Of a stretch of DNA of 64,000 nucleotides, positions 50,240 to 60,025 are shown piece after piece. The translations under genes and the position numbers were made by a program. Location: contig QVRM01001266.1 in NCBI GenBank assembly GCA_003439945.1, positions 269,113 to 333,112 on the forward strand, written 5' to 3'. The DNA is from Dermanyssus gallinae (taxonomy: Eukaryota; Arthropoda; Arachnida; Mesostigmata; Dermanyssidae). Under the pieces are notes generated by a model. The model worked only from the letters and a program-made list of their open reading frames with translations, was not told the DNA's origin and made no database searches. Every line of letters begins with the position of its first letter. Position 1 is the first letter of the stretch.

Positions 50240-52176
50240 TTGTCCCAATGGTACAACCAGCAGTGCTGCTCCTGCAAGCACTACATGGTGCAAGCATACA
50301 TCCTAGCTCGTATACGCCCTAAGATGACGCCTCTTTACACTCAACTAAGCTGCGACTTTAAAAAAGCGGTAAAGAACTCTATAAAAGAGCATGAGGATCA
50401 AAGTGAGTACAAGTTATTGGTTGAGGCACACCAATCACCACACAAATGGTTGCGTGCCGATAGACGCGCTACTGCATGTCCAATTCAGCCTAAGAAGTTA
50501 GACAAGCACTTCCGTAAGATGTTTGCTGGTGCGGTAGCCATTCCGAGCAATGCTCCTGTACTATTTTCGCCATGGAGCGAGCGAGTCCAGGAAGCTCGCC
50601 AGGCCCTGTATCGCCCTTTTATCGACTCGGAGGTGACTGAAGCAATGCTAAACGCACCGCTGGGTAAGGCCCCCGGACCTGACCTAGTGGTAAACGAACA
50701 TGTTCGGCAGACCACTCTATTGGTGCCGTGTTTCACTGCTCCTTTTAATGAAGTGCTTACAACATCCCAACTAACCGTGGAATGGAGGACCACCCTCCTA
50801 AGTATCATTGCTAAGGGAAAGGGAGACCCGCTGGCTCCATCATACCACCGAGGAATAACGAAAAAGAGCGTTATATATAAGCTTTTGTCGGCTATTCCGT
50901 CGCCTGGAAGTATTTTTCGAAATTATCGGGGCACTTCCCGAGCAACAACACGGATTTAGAAAAGGCAGATCAACAATGACCGCGTGCGCCGTGCTTATAA
51001 ACTCGGTGCATCGTACACTTCGGGTTAGAGGAAGTTATCTATTCGCCGTGTTCGTGGACTTCAAGGCGGCCTTCGATACGGGCTCGAGAACGATCATCCT
51101 CGACAAGTTCGCGCGCTGTGGAGTTCCACTGAGCTTTGCTAGAACTCCTAAGAAGCATCTTGCAAGAAGTACTGGTAATAATAGACGATGAGGTTGCTGA
51201 GCACGGTCCGATGACTCAGACCACCGGTGTAGCTCAGGGTGAAAATCGGAGTCCCCTGTTAATCTCAATGTTGGTGAGCGATCTCCCAACGGAAGTGCAG
51301 AGTCGACATTCACAAGTGGAAACGCTTATGTATGCCGATGATTTATTATTATTTTCCCGAAGTCGCTTTCACTTGCAGCAGTCGCTTGTAACTCTACAGC
51401 GCTATGTAAACCGAACCAAACTGAAGATCAATGCGAGCAAGATTAAAGCAATGAAATTTCGACGAGAAGGAAAACTGGCCAAAAGCGATGAGTTTCGACT
51501 GGATTCAGGAATAATCCAAATCGTTCCCTACTTTCCCTACCTGGGCGTCGTGTTTTTATCACGTGGCACAAGTTTCTCCAGGCATGTTGAGGATAGAGTT
51601 CGAAAAGGCCTACAATTCTATTACAGTGTCAAGGACCCATACAGGCTATCCATGGATGTTGCTGTTGGCTTGTTTAATCTAAAGATTGCGCCGACCGCAT
51701 CCTACGGTGTTCAGGTGATCTGGCCCTATCTCTCGAGACAACACTTAAAGACGTTGGATCAACTCAACGCCAGTTTTTTAAAGAGAGCATTGAACGTCTA
51801 CCGCACTAGCCTGAATAGGTTAGTGTACTTACTGGCGTCGTCTCCGTTATTCGCTGAGAACTTGCAGACGACGTACAACCTATAGAAGACGACAGCCTTT
51901 AGATAACACGTCTTGGATTGGGAAAATTAAATGGCCGACATCGACCCGCTGTTCTATGAAACAAAAGCAATGACGCCAGATTCGTGGAGAGCCTGCAGTT
52001 ATGGGAACCGTCATCTAGTCACCAGATTTGCCGTCCACGGCTTCCACCTGAATATCTGTGTGCGCGAGAAGTTTCATGAGATCTCGCCGCAGTGCATATG
52101 CAAACTTTGTAGCCGTGCGTGTTATCTATATTACCTTCAGCGTTGCAAAAAAGCAATTCTGTTGTCTCAAGTCTAG
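50240..52176 (+). pseudogene. ORF2 of family 3, copy A
   Basis: Frame 1 (50240-50959): FKKAVKNSIKEHEDQSEYKL, VTEAMLNAPLGKAPGPDLVV and WRTTLLSIIAKGKGDPLAPS. Frame 2 (50976-51191): AVFVDFKAAFDTGSRTII, with the first catalytic Asp. Frame 3 (51136-51885): MTQTTGVAQGENRSPLLISM, ETLMYADDLLLFSRSR and YLGVVFLSRGTSFSRHVEDR, then LFNLKIAPTASYGVQVIW. A last frame (51931-52176): AVHGFHLNICVREKFHEISP and CICKLCSRACYLYYLQRC. Four frameshifts or stops. Compared with the relative at 62330, GEN replaces GDG in the VAQG block. Confidence 0.75.
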
Positions 52177-52250
52177 AAATGTAATGCCAGTGTAAACTAA
52201 TTTTTGGTTAATAAAATTAAAACGAAACTATATATATATATATATATATA
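50240..52250 (+). mobile_element. LINE of an unassigned APE-type clade (family 3), copy A
   Basis: It begins after the AAATA tail of the preceding element. Pre-RT and first RT blocks (50240-50959), a frameshift, central RT (50976-51191, 51136-51885), a C-terminal Cys block (51931-52176) and an AT-rich 3' end with aataaaattaaaacgaaact and TA units. It shares TTGVAQG and MYADD with the copy at 62205-63612. Confidence 0.7.
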
Positions 52251-53640
52251 TATCACAGATTTGCCCGCGCATTTAGTAACATCCCGCGTCTTCGCTAGTA
52301 GGGTGGCGTCATCTTCTATTTGGCGCCATGTATTGAGCTTGCTTCGGCATTGCCGCCAACCGACGCTGCTTATGCCCGCGCTGCTTAACGGATACTGCTA
52401 TTCTACATTCTTTCCCCCACTCCCGTGGTGGACACTGCAACTGGCGCACTCGACAGGATCCGGAAGAATGAAAAGGCAGTGCAACAATGCCTACAGGTCT
52501 GCCCCCTACCTCCGTTTCTGTCACCCATGGACCGGCCAACAACACCGTGGAGAGAATGGCACCAGGCACGGAGCCGGAGGAAGACGGCGAGGTGACTTCG
52601 TCAGTATGGTGACGAAGCTAACGGAGATGTTCAAGGAAAACAAGAGAGTAGCCGTTGCCGACGACGAACTCGGCAGTCGTTGCCGGTGACGACAGCGGTG
52701 AGTGCCTAGCGGCACTGCGGTGGCTGGTGGTAGGGTGCAAGCTCGACGCTCGGGCCCGGTGTTGAGGAGCCAGCTCATTCTGGAAGCAACAATGTTGCAG
52801 GTGAGAGAAGAGCTCCTCCTCTAGGAGGCCTTGCTAGTCGAGCAGGCCGTGACGGCCGCGCTACACGTGGAGGGGTACGTCACAGAAGCCAGGTGGATCG
52901 CAGGACGGTACGGGTAGTTGGCGAGGAGCGGAAAGCTGAAGGGCAGGCGAAACGAAGTGGACAAAGATCGGCGGCAGGGAGAGAACACGGAGCGGGTGGA
53001 TGCCAGGTGTATGGATGAAAAGGCCACGACTACGAAGCAGTCGAACAGGCCCCGACGGCCGCGTTACACGTGGAAAGGTACGTCACGAAAGCCATGTTGA
53101 ATGCAGGGCGACGCGGATTAATGAACGAGGTGCGGCAGGCGGCCGAACAAAGCAGACAAAAGCCGGCGGCAAGGCAAGAAGACGGACCGGATGGACAAGC
53201 CACGAGTACGGGGCCAAAATGTGCCCGGCTAAACAAGTGAGGCAAGTTTGGCCATTTCGGCCGGAAGTGTACGAACGCTGCAGAATGTGCAGGCGATCAG
53301 CGTGGAGGAGCGGCAACGCTGGGATCGTTGGACCAACGGCGAATGCCTGCGGCCGAGGATGCACATGAGGACAAGCGAGCGCGAGTGGACGAACCGAAAG
53401 AGTACGCAGAGAGAAGAATAATGGCAGTCGGAATCACATTCGTGCGACCGTGGCCGGCGACTGGGTTAGTATACGAAGGCCAACCGCCGCATTCGGGCAT
53501 TAAATATTAAACATGTCCGTTAAACAGCGTCGGTTGGCGGCAATACCGATGCAAGCTAATTACATGGCGCCGAAGAGAAGATGCCGCCATCCTGCTAGCG
53601 AAGACGCGGGAAGTCACTAAATGCGCGGGCAATCTGTGAG
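52251..53640 (+). mobile_element. gag-bearing LTR-like unit with inverted end repeats
   Basis: 52251-52395 is matched in inverse at about 53515-53640 (shared blocks ttgcccgcgcatttagt, 'cccgcgtcttcgctag' and 'gccgccaaccgacgct'). Between them lies a gag-like plus-strand region but no RT. LTRs should be direct, so this is either two opposed solo ends or a rearranged element. A divergent relative of the end sequence lies at 32425-32600. Confidence 0.55.
52460..53510 (+). pseudogene. gag-like region with a degenerate zinc knuckle and an internal duplication
   Basis: Frames include GEVTSSV-like and KLTEMFKENKRVAVADDE acidic sequence (near 52560-52670), a broken knuckle reading KCARLNK, stop, GKFGHFGRKC (53216-53270), and a final open piece (53328-53510) with RARVDEPKEYAERRIMAVG. 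A block near 52848 (gacggccgcg..tacacgtgg) recurs near 53048, so part of the gag is tandemly duplicated. Several frameshifts. Confidence 0.4.
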
Positions 53641-53650
53641 TAAGTATAAG

Positions 53651-54063
53651 GAGGCATGAGAATAAATGAGTTAGTAGTCGTTGGCGCGAGCCAGGCAGAG
53701 GACGTGTGTTGCTTGAGCGAGAGAATGGCGAACTCGTAACGGTCGCCGGCCAGTCATGGGCGTGGTGGTCACTACATTGTTCGATGATCTTCTTGTAGCC
53801 CTTGACAAGCGTGTAGAAGAAACGTATGGCCACGTCAGTGACAACCGCAGGGAACTACTTGAGAGGATTTTCGCCCAGCTGGCGCTATTAAAGGCATTTC
53901 TCACGTCGAGCAGTATCAGCAAGACGAACTTCCTGGTCTTAAGCGATGCCGTGGTTTCCCGTCCTGCCGTCGTCAGAACTCGCCAGCATTCTGACGGCCG
54001 CCGCCGGAATGCCATCTGATCCTGGGAACTTACCAGTCTTGATGCGGTTGGCTCTCTGAACAA
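53651..54063 (-). pseudogene. RT fragment of another LINE
   Basis: Minus frames give ANRIKTGKFPGSDGIPAAAV, then after a shift FVLLILLDVRNAFNSASWAK. The first is the A-x-x-x-K-x-G-K-x-P-G-x-D-G-I-P block and the second the catalytic LDVxNAFxS block. VAIRFFYTLVKGYKKIIEQ follows in a third frame. Confidence 0.6.
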
Positions 54064-54719
54064 CTGTCTGCATCAAGACTGAAGGTACATCGGCAGTACA
54101 AAACACAGGTTAGACACGTACATACGTAGTGCATTAATGTTGGTTACATGTCGTTACATTAATATTGACAGGGTCTTTTCTCGTGGATCCATCGTGTTTC
54201 ACACAGTGTTCATATTTCCGTGTTTGTTCAAACATCGAGTCAGCAGTTGTGTCATGAAGGCATTGCAAACCCAGACGTCGCAGAAACCGAGTCTATACGT
54301 GTTCCATTCGTTTTCAATATATGATGAGACATGGCTCTTGGATGTGTAGCAGTAGTACACATCAACAAACAATCGAGTTAGTCTGCTAGTATAAAGTTTT
54401 TATGAAGTTTGTGGGTTACTCTTTGTGGTAACATATGGTTCAGAGTTCGTTTTGTCGCAACAAACGTTGTGAGAAAAATCTTCTTGCAACACGTCGTGTC
54501 ATGGGTAATGTTGAATATCATTAACATTAGTTGGAATTTTCTCAATAATTACAAGAATATTACGATCAGTTTCTCAGAATCTTTCTAAAATGTTGGGAAT
54601 ATTAACAAGTGACATCTCAAATAAGTAAGATACCACACTTATATTTAATACTTGCAATTTTACGTCGGTATTTACTGCATATATTGTCTAGGAGTCGCTG
54701 ATCTGTTTTTGGGCATGGG
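54064..54719. other. AT-rich stretch with no recognised feature
   Basis: No convincing frame or repeat was seen between the RT fragment and the next R1-type piece. Confidence 0.5.
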
Positions 54720-55975
54720 TTGCACACTGGGATTGCATATGTTCCAATAGGTAGTATTAACCTTCCATGCGGAATGCCCTACCGAGTAGCCTGGGAGCAA
54801 CTCAAGACACTACCACCCCCATTAACGCAAGAAGAGATCCTTCGCCAAGTCAAGAAACTTTTTCCATCAACTCGATGTTCTACGTCTGCCAAATCTCCCC
54901 CGGGGTGGAAACGCTGACCTACACGGACGATCTTACACTTACGATAAGAGCAAGACGCGATGCCACCTTCGAAGTCAAAGCAAACAATGCCATGTGTCGT
55001 GTTTCTTGGTGGATGGCACAAAATAACCTCCTACCTCCTCAGAGAAAACAGATGCAATCTACTTGACAGGCCGCAAACGTACCCGCGGCCTTTGCGTGAC
55101 GCTAAGCGACCACGCCATCACGCTGTCAAAAACGGCTAAATACTTGGGGGTTATTCTTGGCTCTGGCCACACGGACCGAGCGCACATCATGGCCATAGCT
55201 AAGAAAGTGCACACAATCGCAGGGCAATAACCAAGATCCTGCCCCGGACGGGGGAGCTGATTTAGAAAAGAGGTTCTGATGGCGTCGGCGGCGGAGTCTA
55301 CAGCGCTGTACGCGGCGCCTGTATGGGCTGATACGTCCCTTCGCACGGCCCGCAACCGACAGCTCCTCACGACGGCTCAGAGACCAATCGCCATTCGAAT
55401 CAGCAGGGTATACAGAATCGTCAGCACGGAGGCGGCGCTGGCAGTGGCCGGAATGCTCCCATGGGACCTTCTGGCAGGGAAAAGGACTCAAATATGTGCA
55501 TACTATGCTCAAACGGAGCACCTGACGACGCTGATCATACGGTAACAGGATGTCCAAGACTTACAAACATTCGTCGAAACCAACCATTGTCTGGAGCAAA
55601 CTCCAAAACCATCATTACTTCGATGATGTCGTCGAACCAATCAGGAGAGAGGGAGCGTCATATCTCGACCTCGTAATGAGAAAAAAGAACATGCCTGGAA
55701 GAAGAAAGACGAGCTGCCCTTGCAAGAAGAGATCATGAGAGGCCCTCACAGGCCTCGATGGCCAGGTCGAGCAGATAGAGAGGACGGCTCCCCCCCAGGG
55801 CATTGAAGAACTGGCAAACAGTACCTAACCCTGGGAGTAAGCGAGGATTAGGGTTTTTTAGTGGGTAACCCCATAACATCGGAGAGTCCCACACTGCCCA
55901 CGCGCTTCTTCACGCCCAGACTCCGACATCTGCGCTGAGTGTGCATAAAGCATTTTCCCCAAACCTCACAAAAAT
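54720..55975 (+). mobile_element. R1-clade-like LINE fragment with 3' UTR
   Basis: RT from just before the catalytic block to the C-terminus, then a 3' UTR with GGTTTTTTAGTGGGTA (55852-55867). Same order as the copy at 48657-50239 but more decayed. Confidence 0.7.
54767..55610 (+). pseudogene. R1-type ORF2 3' part, decayed
   Basis: 54767-55066: VETLTYTDDLTLTIRARRDA (YTDD in place of YADD) and VSWWMAQNNLL. 55100-55230: AKYLGVILGSGHTDRAHIM. 55279-55545: STALYAAPVWADTSLRTARN and STEAALAVAGMLPWDLLAGK. 55461-55676: CILCSNGAPDDADHTVTGCP, the C-terminal Cys/His block. At least four frame changes. Confidence 0.7.
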
Positions 55976-56640
55976 GTAGTATTAACCTACTTCTACCTCA
56001 AATAGTAGTAGTAACTTAAGGCAGTACTACTTAAAATATTTTTGAGTAGTAATGTGGATTCCCAAGTATGAATGAGCGTGCAACCCAATTTTCGCTCGGT
56101 GTTGCTCTTAAAACGATGTCTGTTACGTGTTCTGTGTACTTTATATTGACAGATGTCGTTACACCGAGGTCAACGTGGTCAGTTCGTTCGAAGCCATAGG
56201 ATGGCCACTGATGGAGTAATTGCATTCTACGAGTACAGAATCTAGTCAAAACTAGTTATTTGTAAATAGGTTGTTGAAAGCTTGTCATGTATGTGAGCGG
56301 GAGAGTTTTTTGCGACTTTAATTGTTAATTTCGCATGAGGTGAGACATGCTGACGTATAGAACGAATCATGTTGGTGCTTTTATACATTTTAGATATCTC
56401 TGTTTACGAGAACCTAAACATTGTGAAATTGCATGAATAAACCTCAAATATGAAATTTAAATTGAAGTTACGTTTACGTGGCCAATGTGGCATTTTTATA
56501 CATAGCCATGGAAATTGCAATTTCTAACAGTTTACAAGCTATAACGGTAAATCGGTCACTTATTGCTGGGATTTGACTTACTGCCCCGCACTGCGCACTG
56601 GGCTACTCATGGCCTTCCGAAAAATCTTAAAGTGATCGAC
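55976..56640. other. Intergenic stretch with no recognised feature
   Basis: AT-rich; the minus frame at 56031-56249 has no recognisable motif. Confidence 0.5.
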
Positions 56641-57730
56641 GAAATATCAAGCTTAAGGGATGACGTATCGAGATCCCGAGCTACTTGTTACCCCGTCCGG
56701 GGTATTGCTTGTCTTAGAATTCAGGCCCCTTAAATGCTTCAATGAGTTTTCTGATGTGACGTCAACACCATTCACGACCGCTAAGTCGGTATAACCGTCT
56801 GGAACCGTCTGGAGATTGCGTAACACCCGAATCTCGCAGATGTTATTCATCTGGTATATAGCTTTGTGCGAATGTGTTTTTATTAACTCTGCTTTCTCGT
56901 AATCATCGGAAGCTAATGAACAATCGGGACATAGTTGACGCTACATAATCTCGAACTGCGATTCTTTTGGGAACATATAAGTGAGTTGAGTTTTCATCGC
57001 TGTTTCGAATCATAGCGTGCTTCTCTGGAATCCTTTGTCGAATGCACACTTTATTGGTGTTTTTCTGAAGCTGGCACATATTTTGCCTATTGGCTTTACG
57101 ATCGATAGCTGCTTAAAGTGCACGCACATGTCTGTCAATTAACGATGTGCGGTAGGTTCTTTCTGCCACATGTAGCTGGATAAGAAGCGCACATATTTAA
57201 TAAGTTTGGTGTACACGGAGAAGGAACCTCGCAAGAATCTGATCTAGTTTGTTAGGTCGAATTTCAGCTTCATGGCGTCGTAATTCCCGTTTTTTATAAA
57301 TCCAATTTGGCTTTTGACGTGTGCCTGGGGCGCTTGCAGTTCGTTATGAAGAACTCCTCCATATGATGATCGGAGGGCAGGTGGTGCGATCTCTCAGCAA
57401 CTTCGTCCACCGAATCATGGTTGCAAAGTACAATGTCTAGCAGTAAATCGCGATGATTGGCAACGCGTGTTGCCTCTAAACCCTGTTGAAGCCCGTACTC
57501 GGTGCAGAAGTTCAAGAGTATGGCTCCTTTTGTGTTATTGTATGATGATGGTAGCTCGGGTATGTGATAACTAAATTCGAGGTTTGCCGGTGTATAGATT
57601 TATAAGTCACGTATAGAGGTCGGGGACGAAAATAGTTCTCCAAAGACAGTGGCCCAGGAAGCGCACCTCTGTGGCCTTTGAAACCTGAATCCTGAAAGAC
57701 ACTGTAACCGGCCCTCTGACGATTACCCAT
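56640..57730 (-). pseudogene. CR1-like LINE fragment: endonuclease end and pre-RT region
   Basis: 57294-57515 reads FCTEYGLQQGLEATRVANHR, DLLLDIVLCNHDSVDEV and LPSDHHMEEFFITN, matching the CR1 endonuclease end (F-C-x-x-x-G-L-x-Q ... T-R ... L-D-L-V-L ... S-D-H). The pre-RT linker continues to 56653-56850 (VPDGYTDLAVVNGVDVTSEN, then NSKTSNTPDGVTSSS), where an RT first block (L-x-x-K-x-x-G-P-D-G-I) is recognisable. RT proper is absent. Confidence 0.65.
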
Positions 57731-57864
57731 CGATTATCGAACAGCACGAAATGTAGCCAGTACTCCGAACCTTCTTGCACTTACAAAACTGTTTCCGTGG
57801 TTTCCAAGACACTACAAAGGGCCGGCTCACGACTGTTTGCAAAGGCTGTTTCACAAGGCACGTT

Positions 57865-58051
57865 AATAATAATAATACACTTTTTGGGCTGACCGTCAGC
57901 CAGGACTGAACTTTTACAATACTGCTTTTTTGCATTGCTTTATAGACGGACCCCATAAATACAAATGTGCAACGGTGGGGTTCGAACCCGCCCACCTATG
58001 TGTCTCCTCCGGTCGCGAGGCGCCGGCGAATGCACCACGCCACCGGGCTCG
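57865..58051 (-). mobile_element. tRNA-derived SINE, copy 3, with target-site duplication
   Basis: The head (minus strand) reads TCGAGCCCGGTGGCGTGGTG, the B-box-like block is GGTTCGAACCCC, and the tail is an ATT-type run. Flanks TCACAAGGCACGTTA (57850-57864) and ACACAAGGCATGTTA (58052-58066) match at 13 of 15 positions. Confidence 0.8.
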
Positions 58052-58066
58052 ACACAAGGCATGTTA

Positions 58067-58501
58067 GAAATGATTTCAAAGTCCCGGCAATGGAGAACGG
58101 TCTGCCTCCTCTCTCAGCAGTTCCTAATTTGCATCTAGCGAGGCAATGCTACAAGTGCTTTACAGCCAATGTCAAAGCTGTCACAACCCGTGTTGGCGGT
58201 TGTACAGGAGGCGGGCGAAATATAGGTGAAATGACAGCAATAGTGGCACAGCATCAGAACGTTCGGACGCATTTTGGCATAGTCATAAAAATACTATTGC
58301 TGCGCAGGCGGTACTCCAGTAAGCTCCGCAGCCTACTGGAGCACCTCGTCTCGCAGACAATATGCTACTGAGCAGCACGAAGGTCAGCACACTTATCGAT
58401 ATCGACTTGTCTGTTTCCCGCTGCGCGTGGGAATCGCTGCCAGCTTTCATACAGAAACAACGAATTTACGTGTTACTGCTTTCGTTTTGCTGTTTGGCGA
58501 C
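58067..58501. other. Upstream region of the second protease-like gene
   Basis: Overlapping short frames without motif. No TATA box stands out. It may hold 5' UTR or promoter. Confidence 0.35.
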
Positions 58502-58691
58502 ATGGATAGCGTTAAAGGCTCGACAACACCAGATACGTCGGAGACGTTGAGTGTTGAAACGGGAACAGTAAGGCGGTGCCTATTTTGGGGATTATTAGGT
58601 GTCTTGGTTCTTTCTATCATCACACTTGCTGCCCTGGTGGAATATCCGAAACCACGTGCCGCGTATATTTCACCTATTCACAATGCCTCAG
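58502..58691 (+). CDS. Exon 1 of a second, paralogous membrane-anchored protein (likely serine protease)
   Basis: The ATG opens MDSVKGSTTPDTSETLSVET, then TGTVRRCLFWGLLGVLVLS with a hydrophobic span to about residue 45 (SIITLAALV), and a short stalk ending in IHNAS. A donor (CTCAG/gtaagc) follows one base into a codon. The exon length (190 nt), phase 1 donor, position of the anchor and even the CAG/gtaagcA junction equal those of exon 1 at 1586-1775, although the residues differ. A tandem paralogue is the simplest reading. No further exons were found before 64000, so the protease domain would lie outside the window. An upstream in-frame ATG at 58427 lacks a match in the first gene. Confidence 0.6.
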
Positions 58692-59880
58692 GTAAGCAAT
58701 GGCCTCCTCGTCGCGTTCTGCGTCAGTAATACCAAACGAATATAGAAAAATCAGAATCAATGCCTTTTAAATCAGTAATCTATACAACATATTCTTGAAA
58801 AATCTTTGAAAAACAGTATTGCTTTCTAATATGTAAGATGCCATTAAAGCCAGCCTCACTATTCGACTCTCGGAGATTCGCACAAACATCTACGTAATTG
58901 ATACACTACCTACTTGTACTAACAGTTTGAAATACATTGATTGAGCAATAACTTATTTACCTCATGAGCAAACAGTTTTGCTGAGTTCAAATCTCGCTCT
59001 AGAGAGAGAGAGAGCTTAATATGCGCGATAGGCGACAAACCAGAACATGACCACTAGAACTCTAAAACAAGGTACAACAGGGACTTCCAATTTAGTAGCT
59101 TGACGTAACGAACTACCTACGGGGAGGACACATAGCAACTAAAGTTGCACCAGAATAAGGCTAAACAAGGTTTTATAGGTCAAATATATATAGTGTGCGT
59201 CACATCGCTAACGATGTGTCTACGGCGTTTCGAGAAGATAGTCCTGAGCGCATCATTCGGAATTAATTTGGCCTCCCTAAAAATCCCATCCCTTCGTAGC
59301 CACCCATACAGGAGAGAATTGCATAACACAACACTGGTACAAAAAGCGTTTCTTGCACCAAGACCAGGGCGTCAATGGCGAGTCTAATCGGCCTCATGCG
59401 CCGTTCTACCGAAAAATATTGCAGCGCATTGTGTCGCCATTGTATCCATGTAATGTTGAATGTCGTGAGATATAGATCCCCAATACATCTAGCAGTTAAA
59501 GAGATAACAGCCTGCCTTAGGCCTCTTCGTTGAATGGCAACGAATAATGACAATCTCCCAGCACACCCGTGGTGAGCTAAAACTTGTGACGGTGAGTTTA
59601 GTCGTAGTTTTACTCAAGTTCACTACCTTTCCAAATGCGTTCGCAATAGATTTCAACGATATTCTCAATCTTCGAAAAGTAGCTACTGAGGCCCTCCCCA
59701 AAGTTTACAGAGTCGACTCAGTGAAAAATATTGCAGTGTCACTTTTATAGGCTATCAGAGCCTCACCGACGTTTTTTGGCCAAATATTTAAGAAAGTAGA
59801 GCGACACGGGGTGCACTAAGGTGTCTTTGCGGCTACATACGTACACCGTTTTTGTTTTTTTATAAGGTAAGCTTATATAA
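58692..59880. other. Putative first intron of the second gene, little recognisable
   Basis: Includes a short GA run (about 59003-59014). A minus frame at 59489-59701 has ISLKSIANAFGKVVNLSKTT, faintly like the segment after an RT YADD block, but no YADD is present upstream. Nothing else can be supported. Confidence 0.3.
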
Positions 59881-59894
59881 TTTTTTTTATTTTT

Positions 59895-60025
59895 TGTCAA
59901 TAAATAGTACTACATTTGTATATTTTTTATATTTATGTCAATAAATAGTACTACATTTGTAGTACGATTTATTGACATAAGCATGTCAATAAATAGTACT
60001 ACAAATGTAGTACGATTTATTGACA
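59895..60025. repeat. Short palindromes: two complete 42-bp units and one half
   Basis: The arm TGTCAATAAATAGTACTACA occurs at 59895, 59936 and 59984. In the last two it is completed by TGTAGTACGATTTATTGACA, giving inverted repeats at 59936-59977 and 59984-60025. The two units differ only in the 4-bp centre (ATTT versus AAAT). Each could form a hairpin with one mismatch. Confidence 0.9.

Noticed and set aside
57967..58371. 134-codon plus frame
   Set aside because: Its first part translates the inverted SINE; the remainder has no motif.
59547..59750. Plus frame containing ALPKVY, resembling the exon 4-5 join of the protease
   Set aside because: The similarity is a few residues, no GYG follows, and splice phases do not fit.
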